Assembly (NCBI GenBank): GCA_900540095.1
Contig: UQEO01000011.1
Span: 1 to 32,794 of the forward strand
DNA from: an uncultured Collinsella sp.
GTDB taxonomy: Bacteria > Actinomycetota > Coriobacteriia > Coriobacteriales > Coriobacteriaceae
Length of the DNA stretch: 32,794 bases
Reading direction: 5' to 3'
The notes under the pieces were generated by a model that made no database searches, was not told the DNA's origin, and was given only the letters and a program-made list of their open reading frames with translations. Positions 1 through 7,307 of the stretch are shown piece after piece (within the stretch, counting starts at the first letter, position 1; every line of letters starts with the position of its first letter). The position numbers and the translations under genes are program-made.

Positions 1-692
1 TGGATGTGCTCGTGATCATGTCCATGGCAGTCGCAGGTGGCCTCGCCGTTCTGTGCGAGCGTGCCGGCAATGAGGGCCTCGACGCAGGCATCGCAGCTGC
101 CCTGGGCGCCCGCATAGACCGTGATGCCGGCTTGGGCAAGCGCGTTGATAGCGCCGCCGCCGATACCGCCGCAAATGAGCGTGTCAACGCCACCGTTGGC
201 AAGCAGGCCCGCCAAGGCGCCGTGGCCGGTGCCGCCGGTGCCTACGACCTGCTCGTTGAGCACCTTGCCATCCTGGATGTCGTAGATCTTGAACTGCTCG
301 CTGCGGCCAAAGTGCATAAAGATGTTGCCGTTGTCGTACGTCGTTGCCACCCTCATGGTGCCGACCTCCTTTGCTGGCCATGCGGCCGTCGTCGTGGCGA
401 TGGGGGAGTACGCGATATTGCCGCCCTCGATGACGAGCGCTCGTCCGTTGACCAGCGCGTTTGCCACCTTGCGATGCGCGCGACTGCTGATTGCCGCCAC
501 CGTGGCGCGGGCGATGCCCATGTGCAGGGCGACGGCCTCCTGATTGAGGCCCTCCAGATCGCACAGGCGCAGTACTTCGAGCTCATCGACCGTCATATCG
601 ATAGCGTCTCCGCTGGCAAGGCCATCGGGGGTAAAGCCGCGATATTCGGGGATGATCCCAACGCGGCGCAGTTTTTCGCGTCTTCCAGCCAT
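1..692 (-). CDS. DUF134 (HTH) - NifX-like fusion protein, 3' end outside window
   Basis: One open frame runs on the minus strand from ATG at 692 past the window edge, so only about 230 N-terminal residues are visible. Residues 1-95 match the DUF134/UPF0251 family: a 'VDELEVLRL' core, then a helix-turn-helix-like stretch ('NQEAVALHMGIARATV') and a 'RKVANALVNGRAL' tail. Residues 113 onward match the NifX/NifB-C-terminal dinitrogenase iron-molybdenum cofactor fold ('MRVATTYDNGNIFMHFG', 'GGIGGGAINAL'), ending in a Cys/His-rich stretch (CDCHGHDHEH) suited to metal binding. The start has a GGAGAG ribosome-binding site 3 nt upstream. A second site, GGAGGT, precedes an in-frame internal ATG at 356, so the NifX-like domain could also be made alone. 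Inferred role: a metal- or cofactor-responsive regulator; the biochemical function of these families is poorly known. The gene diverges from thyA. Confidence 0.85.
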   Translation of the reverse strand, partial: MAGRREKLRRVGIIPEYRGFTPDGLASGDAIDMTVDELEVLRLCDLEGLNQEAVALHMGIARATVAAISSRAHRKVANALVNGRALVIEGGNIAYSPIATTTAAWPAKEVGTMRVATTYDNGNIFMHFGRSEQFKIYDIQDGKVLNEQVVGTGGTGHGALAGLLANGGVDTLICGGIGGGAINALAQAGITVYAGAQGSCDACVEALIAGTLAQNGEATCDCHGHDHEHI

Positions 693-706
693 ACACTCTC
701 CAAATC

Positions 707-718
707 TGACATATGTCA
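707..718. promoter_or_regulatory. Palindromic operator candidate O1
   Basis: This is a perfect 12-bp palindrome, TGACATATGTCA. It lies just upstream of the ribosome-binding site of the DUF134-NifX gene and over the predicted transcription start of its minus-strand promoter. A nearly identical copy lies 53 bp away at 760-771. The likely binding protein is the product of the adjacent gene, which carries a helix-turn-helix-like region; this is inference. Confidence 0.6.
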
Positions 719-723
719 ACAAT

Positions 724-751
724 AGAATAGCGAACGTGCGGATTTGCGCAA
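724..751 (-). promoter_or_regulatory. Putative promoter of the DUF134-NifX gene
   Basis: Read on the minus strand, TTGCGC (746-751) and TATTCT (724-729) are separated by 16 bp and resemble sigma-70 -35 and -10 boxes. The predicted start falls near 717, inside palindrome O1; palindrome O2 sits just upstream of the -35 box. Confidence 0.5.
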
Positions 752-759
752 GGAATTTC

Positions 760-771
760 TGGCATATGTCA
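760..771. promoter_or_regulatory. Palindromic operator candidate O2
   Basis: TGGCATATGTCA is the same palindrome as O1 with one mismatch. It lies 53 bp from O1, about five helical turns, so both sites would face the same side of the DNA. It is also upstream of thyA, so it could affect both divergent genes. Confidence 0.55.
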
Positions 772-818
772 GAAAATGAGGGCTTATGTTTGGGCTGTGG
801 GGCCGCGTGCGCCTGGGC

Positions 819-824
819 TACAAT
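819..824 (+). promoter_or_regulatory. Putative -10 box of thyA
   Basis: TACAAT lies 35 bp before the thyA start and matches the TATAAT consensus at five of six positions. No convincing -35 box is seen 16-18 bp upstream. Confidence 0.4.
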
Positions 825-858
825 AAATCTCGCTTATAGGCGACTGACAGGAGGGTCA

Positions 859-1707
859 ATGAGCAAAGCTGATCAGCAGTTTGTAACCATGTGCCGCGAT
901 ATCTTGGACCATGGCACCACCACCGAGGGCCAAAAGGTCCGTCCGGTGTGGGAGGACGGCACCCCTGCCTATACCATTAAAAACTTTGGTGTCACGGCGC
1001 GCTATGATCTGCGCGAGGAGTTCCCCGCGCTCACCCTGCGTCGTACGGCGCTTAAGTCTGCCATGGACGAGATTCTGTGGATCTATCAAAAGAAGTCCAA
1101 TAACGTGCATGATCTCAACAGCCATATCTGGGATGAGTGGGCCGATGAGACCGGTTCCATCGGTAAAGCCTACGGCTATCAGATTGGTCAGAAGAGCCAT
1201 TACGTCGAGGGCGACTTCGACCAGATGGACCGTGTGCTGTACGACCTTAAGCACACGCCGTATAGTCGCCGCATTATGACCAATACGTACGTGTTTAGCG
1301 ATCTGTCCGAGATGCACCTTTATCCGTGCGCCTATAGCGTGACCTATAACGTGACGCAGCGTCCTCAGGACGACAAGCCGACGCTCAACATGATTCTCAA
1401 CCAGCGCAGCCAGGACATTTTGGCCGCGAACAACTGGAACGTGTGCCAGTACGCCATTTTGCTGATGATGGTCGCGCAGTCGGTCGATATGATTCCCGGT
1501 GAGCTGCTGCACGTGATCGCCGACGCCCATATCTATGATCGTCATGTCGATATCGTCCGCGAGCTTATCGAGCGTCCGCAGTTTGCGGCACCCAAGGTAA
1601 CGCTCAACCCCGATGTGCATGACTTCTATGCGTTTACGACCGATGACCTGATCGTCGAGGGCTATGAGCACGGCCCGCAGGTCAAGAACATTCCCATTGC
1701 GGTGTAG
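859..1707 (+). CDS. thyA: Thymidylate synthase (ThyA)
   Basis: Cytoplasmic enzyme that methylates dUMP to dTMP using methylenetetrahydrofolate, releasing dihydrofolate. The ATG at 859 follows an AGGAGGG ribosome-binding site (849-855) and gives 282 residues. Visible features are the phosphate-binding 'SRRIMT' stretch, the catalytic Cys157 in 'YPCAYSVTY', 'QRSQDI', the 'NVCQYA' Asn-loop and 'DAHIYDRH'. The His that follows the catalytic Cys in E. coli ThyA (PCH) is Ala here. The length and the motifs fit the longer B. subtilis ThyA type, which also lacks that His (from memory). folA follows after 9 bp, so the dihydrofolate product is recycled by the next gene of the operon. Confidence 0.95.
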   Translation: MSKADQQFVTMCRDILDHGTTTEGQKVRPVWEDGTPAYTIKNFGVTARYDLREEFPALTLRRTALKSAMDEILWIYQKKSNNVHDLNSHIWDEWADETGSIGKAYGYQIGQKSHYVEGDFDQMDRVLYDLKHTPYSRRIMTNTYVFSDLSEMHLYPCAYSVTYNVTQRPQDDKPTLNMILNQRSQDILAANNWNVCQYAILLMMVAQSVDMIPGELLHVIADAHIYDRHVDIVRELIERPQFAAPKVTLNPDVHDFYAFTTDDLIVEGYEHGPQVKNIPIAV

Positions 1708-1716
1708 GTGGTGCTC

Positions 1717-2235
1717 ATGACGTGTAAGCTATCTGCTATCGTCGCCGTGTGTGACGATTGGGGCATTGGGTGCGAGGGCGACATGGTGGTGTCCAATCGC
1801 GCCGATATGCGCCATTTTGTGGGCTGCACCAAGGGCTGCCCGGTTATCATGGGACGCAAGACGCTGCTGAGTTTTCCCGGCGGGCGTCCGCTCAAGAACC
1901 GCCGCAATATCGTGCTTACGCGCGATATGGGCTTTACCCACGAGGGCGTCGACGTGGTGCATAGCGTTGACGAAGCGCTCTCTGCGGTTGCCGATGAGCT
2001 CGTTGCCTGGGTGATCGGTGGCGGCGATGTCTATCGGCAGTTTTTGCCGTACTGCGTGGAGGCCGAGGTCACTCATAACCACTGCGTCCATCCCGTGGAC
2101 ACGTACTTTCCCGACTTGGACGCCGATCCCGCGTGGGAGATTGCGCAGCGTAGCGGGGTCGCGACGATTGCCGCCGGTGAGGGTGACGAGGGCGTCAATT
2201 ATGAGTTCGTGACGTATCGTCGCATCGAGGCGTAA
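1717..2235 (+). CDS. folA: Dihydrofolate reductase
   Basis: NADPH-dependent reductase that regenerates tetrahydrofolate from the dihydrofolate made by ThyA. The chosen ATG at 1717 has AGGTGG (1706-1711) just upstream; two in-frame GTG codons at 1708 and 1711 are less likely starts. The protein has 172 residues, close to the usual 160-170. Motifs: 'WGIGCEGDM' of the Met20 loop, active-site Asp30 in 'RADMRHF', the NADPH-binding 'IMGRKT' and 'RNIVLTR', 'VIGGGDVYRQFLP', and 'DTYFP'. It is cotranscribed with thyA, a widespread pairing. Confidence 0.95.
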   Translation: MTCKLSAIVAVCDDWGIGCEGDMVVSNRADMRHFVGCTKGCPVIMGRKTLLSFPGGRPLKNRRNIVLTRDMGFTHEGVDVVHSVDEALSAVADELVAWVIGGGDVYRQFLPYCVEAEVTHNHCVHPVDTYFPDLDADPAWEIAQRSGVATIAAGEGDEGVNYEFVTYRRIEA

Positions 2236-2279
2236 ATCGTCTGGCGTGAACGGTATCATCGGGTTGATTGAATGCATGG

Positions 2280-2304
2280 GGCGGCGCTTAGCGTCGCCTC
2301 GTTT
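2280..2304 (+). terminator. Weak hairpin after folA
   Basis: An 8-bp stem (2280-2287 with 2291-2298, one G-U pair, 3-nt loop) is followed by TCGTTT. The poor T-run makes it at best a weak terminator of thyA-folA. Confidence 0.4.
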
Positions 2305-2344
2305 GGTATAGATGTGCTGTAAAGAAGGGTGCGGGCTGGCTGCT

Positions 2345-3259
2345 ATGACTGATGCCGTTGAGGTTCTGCGAATTGATTCGCTCGAGGACGAGCGGCTCGA
2401 TGCCTACGTGCGACTGACCGAGCGTGAGCTTCGCTGCGTGCTGGAGCCGCAAAAGGGCATCTATATTGCGGAGAGCGCCAAGGTCATCGAGCGTGCCGTG
2501 CGCGCCGGATATGAGCCGGTGAGCTTTCTTCTGGGCGAGCGCTGGCTCGACCAGATGATGCCGCTGTTTGACCAGCTTGTCGTGCGCGAGGGAGCGGGTC
2601 CGGTTCCCGTGTTCGTGGCCTCCATGGAGCTCATGGAGCAGTTGACGGGCTTTAACGTGACGCGCGGCGCGCTGGCGGCGTTCCGTCGCCCGCGTCAGAT
2701 TCCGGTTGATGAGTTCTTGGGCGGCGTCGTCGAGGCGGCGGGGGATCGTCCGGTGCGCGTGTGCGTGCTCGAGGGTATTGTCGACCATACCAATGTGGGC
2801 GCGATTTTCCGCTCGGCGGCGGCGTTGAATGTTGACGGTATTCTGGTGAGCCCTACGTGTTGTGATCCGCTATATCGTCGTTCTGCCCGTGTGAGCATGG
2901 GCACGGTTTTTCAGGTGCCGTGGACGCGTATTGGCAGCGAGGTGCGCGTATGGCCGCACGATGGCCTGGCTGCGCTGCACAATGCCGGGTTTTCCTGTGC
3001 CGCCATGGCGTTGACGGATGATTCCGTTTCGCTGGACGATCCTGCGCTGCAGGAGATCGATCGACTGGCGATCTTTATGGGCACCGAGGGTGCCGGCCTG
3101 GGCGCCAAGACCATCGCGGGCTGTGACCGGGCCGTGCGTATTCCGATGGCGCACGGGGTCGATTCACTCAACGTGGCCGCGGCGAGTGCCGTCGCCTTTT
3201 GGCAGCTGTGCCCGCATGTGAGCAATGAGTATCACTACCAGCCAGGTTTGTATCACTAG
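2345..3259 (+). CDS. TrmH-family (SPOUT) RNA methyltransferase
   Basis: S-adenosylmethionine-dependent 2'-O-ribose methyltransferase of tRNA or rRNA. The C-terminal half carries the three SPOUT knot motifs: 'NVGAIFRSAAAL', 'IFMGTEGAGL' and 'SLNVAAASAVAFW'. The N-terminal half (about residues 15-110) resembles the substrate-binding region of this family ('GIYIAESAKVIERAV'). The start is uncertain: ATG 2345 gives 304 residues, while an in-frame ATG at 2312 would add 11 Cys/Gly-rich residues; neither has a clear ribosome-binding site. I prefer 2345 because the upstream 11 residues look unlike protein of this family. The exact RNA target cannot be read from the sequence. Confidence 0.88.
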   Translation: MTDAVEVLRIDSLEDERLDAYVRLTERELRCVLEPQKGIYIAESAKVIERAVRAGYEPVSFLLGERWLDQMMPLFDQLVVREGAGPVPVFVASMELMEQLTGFNVTRGALAAFRRPRQIPVDEFLGGVVEAAGDRPVRVCVLEGIVDHTNVGAIFRSAAALNVDGILVSPTCCDPLYRRSARVSMGTVFQVPWTRIGSEVRVWPHDGLAALHNAGFSCAAMALTDDSVSLDDPALQEIDRLAIFMGTEGAGLGAKTIAGCDRAVRIPMAHGVDSLNVAAASAVAFWQLCPHVSNEYHYQPGLYH

Positions 3260-3383
3260 GCAGTTTTCCGCACCGTGCTCTAATTCAGGGTGTTTCGGTC
3301 GCCGCCAGTCGGTGCTAAGCTAGTATTGGCTTTGGTCTTAAATTGCCGTTATGTTGTTTGACGTACGCTGGCGGGGAGGGCGT

Positions 3384-4733
3384 GTGGCTAAGAAATCTAC
3401 GGCTATCGATGTAACGCAGGGTGTCATTTGGCAACAGCTGCTGTCGCTGTGCGTTCCCATCTTTTTTAGTTCGTTTTTTCAGCAGGCCTACACGCTTATC
3501 GGTACGTATATCGTTGGCCAGTTTGGCGGCAAGCTCGCGCTGGGTGGCATTCAAGCCACGATGGTGCTCACCGAGCTTTGCATTGGCTTTTGCGTTGGCG
3601 TCGGCGCCGGCTGCGCGGTCATTACCGGCCAGTATTTTGGCCAGCACGATGATGAGCGACTGAGTCGTTCGGTCCATACAGCCATGACGCTCGCGCTGGT
3701 GGGCGGTATCGTTTTTTCGATTCTTGGCATAGTGTTCGTTGAGCCCATGCTGGTGCTTATGAACACGCCGCATGAACTATTGGCCGAGGGCGTGGCCTAT
3801 GCTCGCTGTTATTTTGCCGCGATGGTTGCGGCACTGCTGCTTAATATGGGAACCGCACTACTGCGTGCCGTGGGCGACACGCGCGGGCCTGCCGTGATTA
3901 TTGCCTCTGGCTGCCTGGTTAACGTGGTGCTGGATATCATCTTTGTCGCTGTGTTGCATATGGAGGCGCTGGGCTGCGGCATCGCAGTGGCTCTGACCAT
4001 TTGCTCCAATGCAACGATGATCGTGTTGCGCATGATGCGCGCTCCGGGTGCATGGCGTCTTTCGCTGTCTAAGCTCGGCATCGATCGCAGTATTTGCAAG
4101 AGTATGATCTCGTGTGGTCTGCCACTCGGTTTTCAATCGGCTGCCTATTCGATCTCGAACGTGCTGATCCAGGTGTCGGTTAATTCGTTTGGCGCCGATG
4201 TCACGACTGCTTGGGGTCTATCTGGGCGCCTGGATGGCATTATCTGGATGGTGACCGAGGCGCTCGGCGTATCGATCACCACGTTCTCGGCGCAGAACTT
4301 TGGCGCGCGCAATTACGAGCGCATGCGCAAGGGATATCACACGTCGCTCGTGCTTTCGTTTATGCTCATTGGTGGCCTGTCTGCCGTACTCCTGGTGTTC
4401 TCGGGTCCTCTGTCGCGTTTGTTTGTCGACGATGCTTCGATTTCGGCGTACACCACGACGATTCTTCATTTCATCGCGCCGTTCTACGCGATCTTCTCGA
4501 TTATCGAGAACGCGTCGGGCTCCATTCGCGGCGCTGGCGTGAGCTTGCAGCCTATGATGCTCACCATCTTTGGCACCGTTGTCTTGAGGGTGATCTGGGT
4601 GTTTGCGATTATGCCGTTCGATCCGTCTCTTGAGCACCTGCTGTTGGTTTACCCCGTAACCTGGCTCATCACGGCCACGATGTTCACCATCTACCACCAC
4701 AGTGGCAACTGGCTCGGCCGCGCCACCGCCTAG
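3384..4733 (+). CDS. MATE family efflux transporter
   Basis: Integral membrane exporter that uses a Na+ or H+ gradient to expel drugs or metabolites. I chose GTG at 3384, which follows a GGGGAGG ribosome-binding site at 3373-3379 and gives 449 residues beginning 'MAKKSTAIDVTQG'; an in-frame ATG at 3351 has no ribosome-binding site. The protein has about 12 hydrophobic segments in two related halves, with family features 'FFQQAYTLIGTYIVGQFGG', 'LRAVGDTRGP' and, in the second half, 'SIRGAGVSLQPMM'. It resembles the DinF/NorM-like proteins common in gut Firmicutes and Actinobacteria. The substrate is unknown. It ends in a hairpin shared with the convergent cobalamin gene. Confidence 0.9.
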   Translation: MAKKSTAIDVTQGVIWQQLLSLCVPIFFSSFFQQAYTLIGTYIVGQFGGKLALGGIQATMVLTELCIGFCVGVGAGCAVITGQYFGQHDDERLSRSVHTAMTLALVGGIVFSILGIVFVEPMLVLMNTPHELLAEGVAYARCYFAAMVAALLLNMGTALLRAVGDTRGPAVIIASGCLVNVVLDIIFVAVLHMEALGCGIAVALTICSNATMIVLRMMRAPGAWRLSLSKLGIDRSICKSMISCGLPLGFQSAAYSISNVLIQVSVNSFGADVTTAWGLSGRLDGIIWMVTEALGVSITTFSAQNFGARNYERMRKGYHTSLVLSFMLIGGLSAVLLVFSGPLSRLFVDDASISAYTTTILHFIAPFYAIFSIIENASGSIRGAGVSLQPMMLTIFGTVVLRVIWVFAIMPFDPSLEHLLLVYPVTWLITATMFTIYHHSGNWLGRATA

Positions 4734-4758
4734 CCATTCGGGACGTCCCCAATGGCTA
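4731..4758. terminator. Bidirectional hairpin between convergent genes
   Basis: This is a 28-bp inverted repeat: an 8-bp outer stem (TAGCCATT with AATGGCTA), one C-C mismatch, a 3-bp GGG/CCC inner stem and an ACGT loop. Its two ends are the stop codons of the MATE gene (4731-4733, plus) and the corrinoid adenosyltransferase gene (4756-4758, minus). There is no T-run on either side, so intrinsic termination is uncertain. Confidence 0.55.
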
Positions 4759-5241
4759 GTATTCGATGCCTTGGCGGGCTAGGAGTCCTTCGTCGAAGTA
4801 GTGTTTGATGGGGCGCATTTCGGTGACAAGGTCGGCGAGGTTCGCGAGGGGCAGCAAGCCCCGGCCGGTGAGCACGAGCTCCGTGGTGGTGGGCTTTATC
4901 GCGATCAGCGCTTCGACATCCTCGCGCGTCACGAAGCCGCGGCGCATGGCCTCGCCGAGTTCATCCAAAATCAGAACGTCGACCTGTGATATCTGCTCGC
5001 ATGCGAGCTCCATGATCTGCGCGGCGCAAGCCTCGGGTGTGTCGCGGTCGGCTTGTACGATGCGTAGCCCTAAACGAGGTGCTGCATCATGTTCGGCGCA
5101 GTGCAGCTTCTTGGCAAACTGAAGCATGGGCACGTTAAGTCCATAGCCCGTGGCACGCAGCGCGAGCCCCAGCGCAGCCGTCGTCTTGCCCTTGCCATCG
5201 CCCGTATAGATTTGAACCTTGCCGACTTCCAATGATGCCAT
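4756..5241 (-). CDS. cobO: Corrinoid adenosyltransferase (BtuR/CobO/CobP family)
   Basis: Transfers the 5'-deoxyadenosyl group of ATP to cob(I)alamin or cob(I)yrinate diamide, making coenzyme B12. The protein has 161 residues, slightly shorter than the usual 170-200. The modified P-loop GDGKGKTT is at residues 14-21, followed by 'LALRATGYG', the 'LILDELGEA' acidic motif, 'ELVLTGRG' and the family's C-terminal 'TEMRPIKHYFDEGLLARQGIEY'-type ending. The ATG at 5241 has an AAGGA ribosome-binding site. It stands alone, with no other cobalamin gene or B12 riboswitch nearby, so it may act in salvage rather than de novo synthesis (inference). It diverges from ftsH across a 77-bp gap. Confidence 0.93.
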   Translation of the reverse strand: MASLEVGKVQIYTGDGKGKTTAALGLALRATGYGLNVPMLQFAKKLHCAEHDAAPRLGLRIVQADRDTPEACAAQIMELACEQISQVDVLILDELGEAMRRGFVTREDVEALIAIKPTTTELVLTGRGLLPLANLADLVTEMRPIKHYFDEGLLARQGIEY

Positions 5242-5266
5242 CTCTGTCCTTTCGTGCCCGGCGTCG

Positions 5267-5291
5267 GTTTATCGCCGTCCGGGTTGGGTAT
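5267..5291 (+). promoter_or_regulatory. Sigma-B-type promoter candidate upstream of ftsH
   Basis: GTTTAT (5267-5272), a 13-bp spacer and GGGTAT (5286-5291) match the Bacillus sigma-B consensus GTTTAA-N12-15-GGGTAT at 11 of 12 positions. A transcript would start near 5299, about 20 nt before the ftsH ATG. A sigma-70-like TATTCT (5289-5294) overlaps it, so two sigma factors could use the region. A sigma-B/F/G-family gene lies at 19644-20435. Confidence 0.5.
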
Positions 5292-5318
5292 TCTAGAAAA
5301 CATTATCAACCCCAGTAG

Positions 5319-7226
5319 ATGGAGTTCAAGCAGATGGAGATGGATGACAACAAACGTAGACGGAATATGATCCTCTACGTGCTCATCGCCTTCGTCGTCT
5401 ACCTCGTGCTCTCGACCGTTCTGTTCCCCAACATCGGTCACACGCAGCAGATTACGAAGACCGATTATTCGACGTTTGTCAAAGCGCTCGATAAGAAGAG
5501 CGTCGACAAGGTCGAGTACAACACGGACGATTACACGATTTATTACACCAAGAAGGGCGAGGACGAGAACATCGCCTACAAGACGACCGGTGTGCCGAAT
5601 GACGCGGGCTTTACCGATCGCGTGCTTGAATCTGGCGCTTCGCTTGAGTCGGTCGTTCCCGATAAGAACTCGGGTTTGATGACCTACTACCTGCTTACGC
5701 TCATTCTTCCCATGGCGATTTTCTTCCTGATCGGCTGGTGGCTCAACCGCCGCATGAAGAAGGCCATGGGCGATGACGGTCCGTCGATGAACTTTGGCGG
5801 CGGTGGCTTTGGCGGCGGTGGACTGGGTAAGTCCGGCGCGCGCGTGATCGCCTCCAAGGACGTGGGCGTGACCTTTAAGGATGTCGCCGGCCAGGAAGAG
5901 GCCAAGGAGTCCCTCAAGGAGGTTGTCGACTTTCTGGAGAAGCCCCAGCGCTACGAGGAGATTGGCGCCAAGCTGCCGCGCGGTGCTCTCCTTGTTGGCC
6001 CTCCAGGTACCGGTAAGACCCTGCTCGCCAAGGCTGTTGCCGGCGAGGCTGGTGTTCCGTTCTTTAGCATTTCGGGTTCTGAGTTCGTCGAGATGTTCGT
6101 CGGCCGTGGCGCCGCCAAGGTGCGCGACCTGTTTAAGCAGGCCAAGGAAAAGGCCCCGTGCATTGTGTTTATCGACGAGATCGATACCATCGGCAAAAAG
6201 CGTGACGGTGGCGGCTTTAGCGGCAACGACGAGCGCGAGCAGACGCTCAATCAGTTGCTGACCGAGATGGATGGCTTCGATAACCACAAGGGTATCGTTG
6301 TCCTCGCTGCCACCAACCGTCCCGACAGCCTCGATCCGGCCCTGCTGCGCCCCGGTCGTTTTGACCGCCGCATCCCCGTTGAGCTGCCCGATCTGACCGG
6401 CCGCAAGAACATTCTCGAGCTGCATGCCAAGAGCGTGAAGACGCAGCCGCCGATCGACCTGACCGCGATTGCCCGCGCCACGCCCGGTGCCTCGGGCGCC
6501 GACCTGGCCAATATCATCAACGAGGGCGCCCTGCGTGCCGTTCGCGAGGGTCGCAAGCGTGCAACCCAGGACGACTTCGAGGAGTCGGTGGAGGTCGTCA
6601 TTGCCGGCCAACAGCGTAAGTCCACGGTGCTGTCCGACCACGAGAAGCAGGTCGTTTCTTATCACGAGATCGGCCATGCCATCGTTGCCGCTCGCCAGAA
6701 GGGCTCTGCGCCGGTCACGAAGATCACCATCGTGCCGCGCACGAGCGGTGCTCTTGGTTATACCATGCAGGTCGAGGAGGACGAGCGCTTCCTGACGACG
6801 CGCCAGGAGGTCTTGGACAAGCTCGCTGTCTATTGCGGTGGCCGCGCAGCCGAGGAGCTCATCTTTGGAGAGATGACGACCGGCGCCGCCAACGACATCG
6901 AGCAGGCTACCAAGCTCGCCCGTAATATGGTGACGCGCTTTGGTATGTCCGACGAGTTTGGCATGATGGCGCTCGGTACCGTTCAGAATGCGTACCTCAA
7001 CCAGGACACGTCGCTCACCTGCGCCCCCGGTACGGCCGAGCGCGTGGACGCGATTGTCGCCAAGCTGATCGAGGATGCGCACGACCGCGCTCTGCAGATC
7101 CTGAAGGAGAACAAGTTCAAGCTCCACGAGCTGGCTCGTTATCTGTACAAGAAGGAGACGATCACGGGCGAGGAGTTTATGAATCTCCTCACGCGCGAGA
7201 ATCCGCTGATGCCGAAGCAGCAGTAA
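5319..7226 (+). CDS. ftsH: ATP-dependent zinc metalloprotease FtsH
   Basis: Membrane-anchored AAA+ protease that degrades damaged and regulatory membrane proteins. Of 635 residues, two membrane spans (about 17-37 and 122-143) flank an extracytoplasmic domain. A glycine-rich linker (about 158-171) precedes the ATPase domain: Walker A GPPGTGKT 227-234, Walker B 'IVFIDEID', and the second region of homology 'ATNRPDSLDPALLRPGRFDR'. The zinc site is HEIGH at 449-453 (commonly HEAGH) with a third ligand Asp in 'GAANDIEQ' near 526. The start is uncertain: ATG 5319 lacks a ribosome-binding site, whereas ATG 5334 has GGAG 8 nt upstream and ATG 5340 is also possible. It is closed by a strong terminator. 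Confidence 0.96.
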   Translation: MEFKQMEMDDNKRRRNMILYVLIAFVVYLVLSTVLFPNIGHTQQITKTDYSTFVKALDKKSVDKVEYNTDDYTIYYTKKGEDENIAYKTTGVPNDAGFTDRVLESGASLESVVPDKNSGLMTYYLLTLILPMAIFFLIGWWLNRRMKKAMGDDGPSMNFGGGGFGGGGLGKSGARVIASKDVGVTFKDVAGQEEAKESLKEVVDFLEKPQRYEEIGAKLPRGALLVGPPGTGKTLLAKAVAGEAGVPFFSISGSEFVEMFVGRGAAKVRDLFKQAKEKAPCIVFIDEIDTIGKKRDGGGFSGNDEREQTLNQLLTEMDGFDNHKGIVVLAATNRPDSLDPALLRPGRFDRRIPVELPDLTGRKNILELHAKSVKTQPPIDLTAIARATPGASGADLANIINEGALRAVREGRKRATQDDFEESVEVVIAGQQRKSTVLSDHEKQVVSYHEIGHAIVAARQKGSAPVTKITIVPRTSGALGYTMQVEEDERFLTTRQEVLDKLAVYCGGRAAEELIFGEMTTGAANDIEQATKLARNMVTRFGMSDEFGMMALGTVQNAYLNQDTSLTCAPGTAERVDAIVAKLIEDAHDRALQILKENKFKLHELARYLYKKETITGEEFMNLLTRENPLMPKQQ

Positions 7227-7252
7227 CGCCGCGGCCGAGCCAGTAAACGCCG

Positions 7253-7290
7253 ACGCCCCATTTGAGCAGCTTTCTCAAATGGGGCGTTTT
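7253..7290 (+). terminator. Intrinsic terminator of ftsH
   Basis: A perfect 13-bp GC-rich stem (7254-7266 with 7274-7286) has a 7-nt loop and a following TTTT run; a 14th A-T pair at 7253/7287 is possible. Confidence 0.9.
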
Positions 7291-7307
7291 GCTTGAGAGG
7301 GATGGAA

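Noticed and set aside
5070..7127. A 685-codon antisense open frame covering ftsH
   Set aside because: It has no recognisable motif, overlaps the corrinoid adenosyltransferase gene out of frame, and the plus-strand FtsH is complete.
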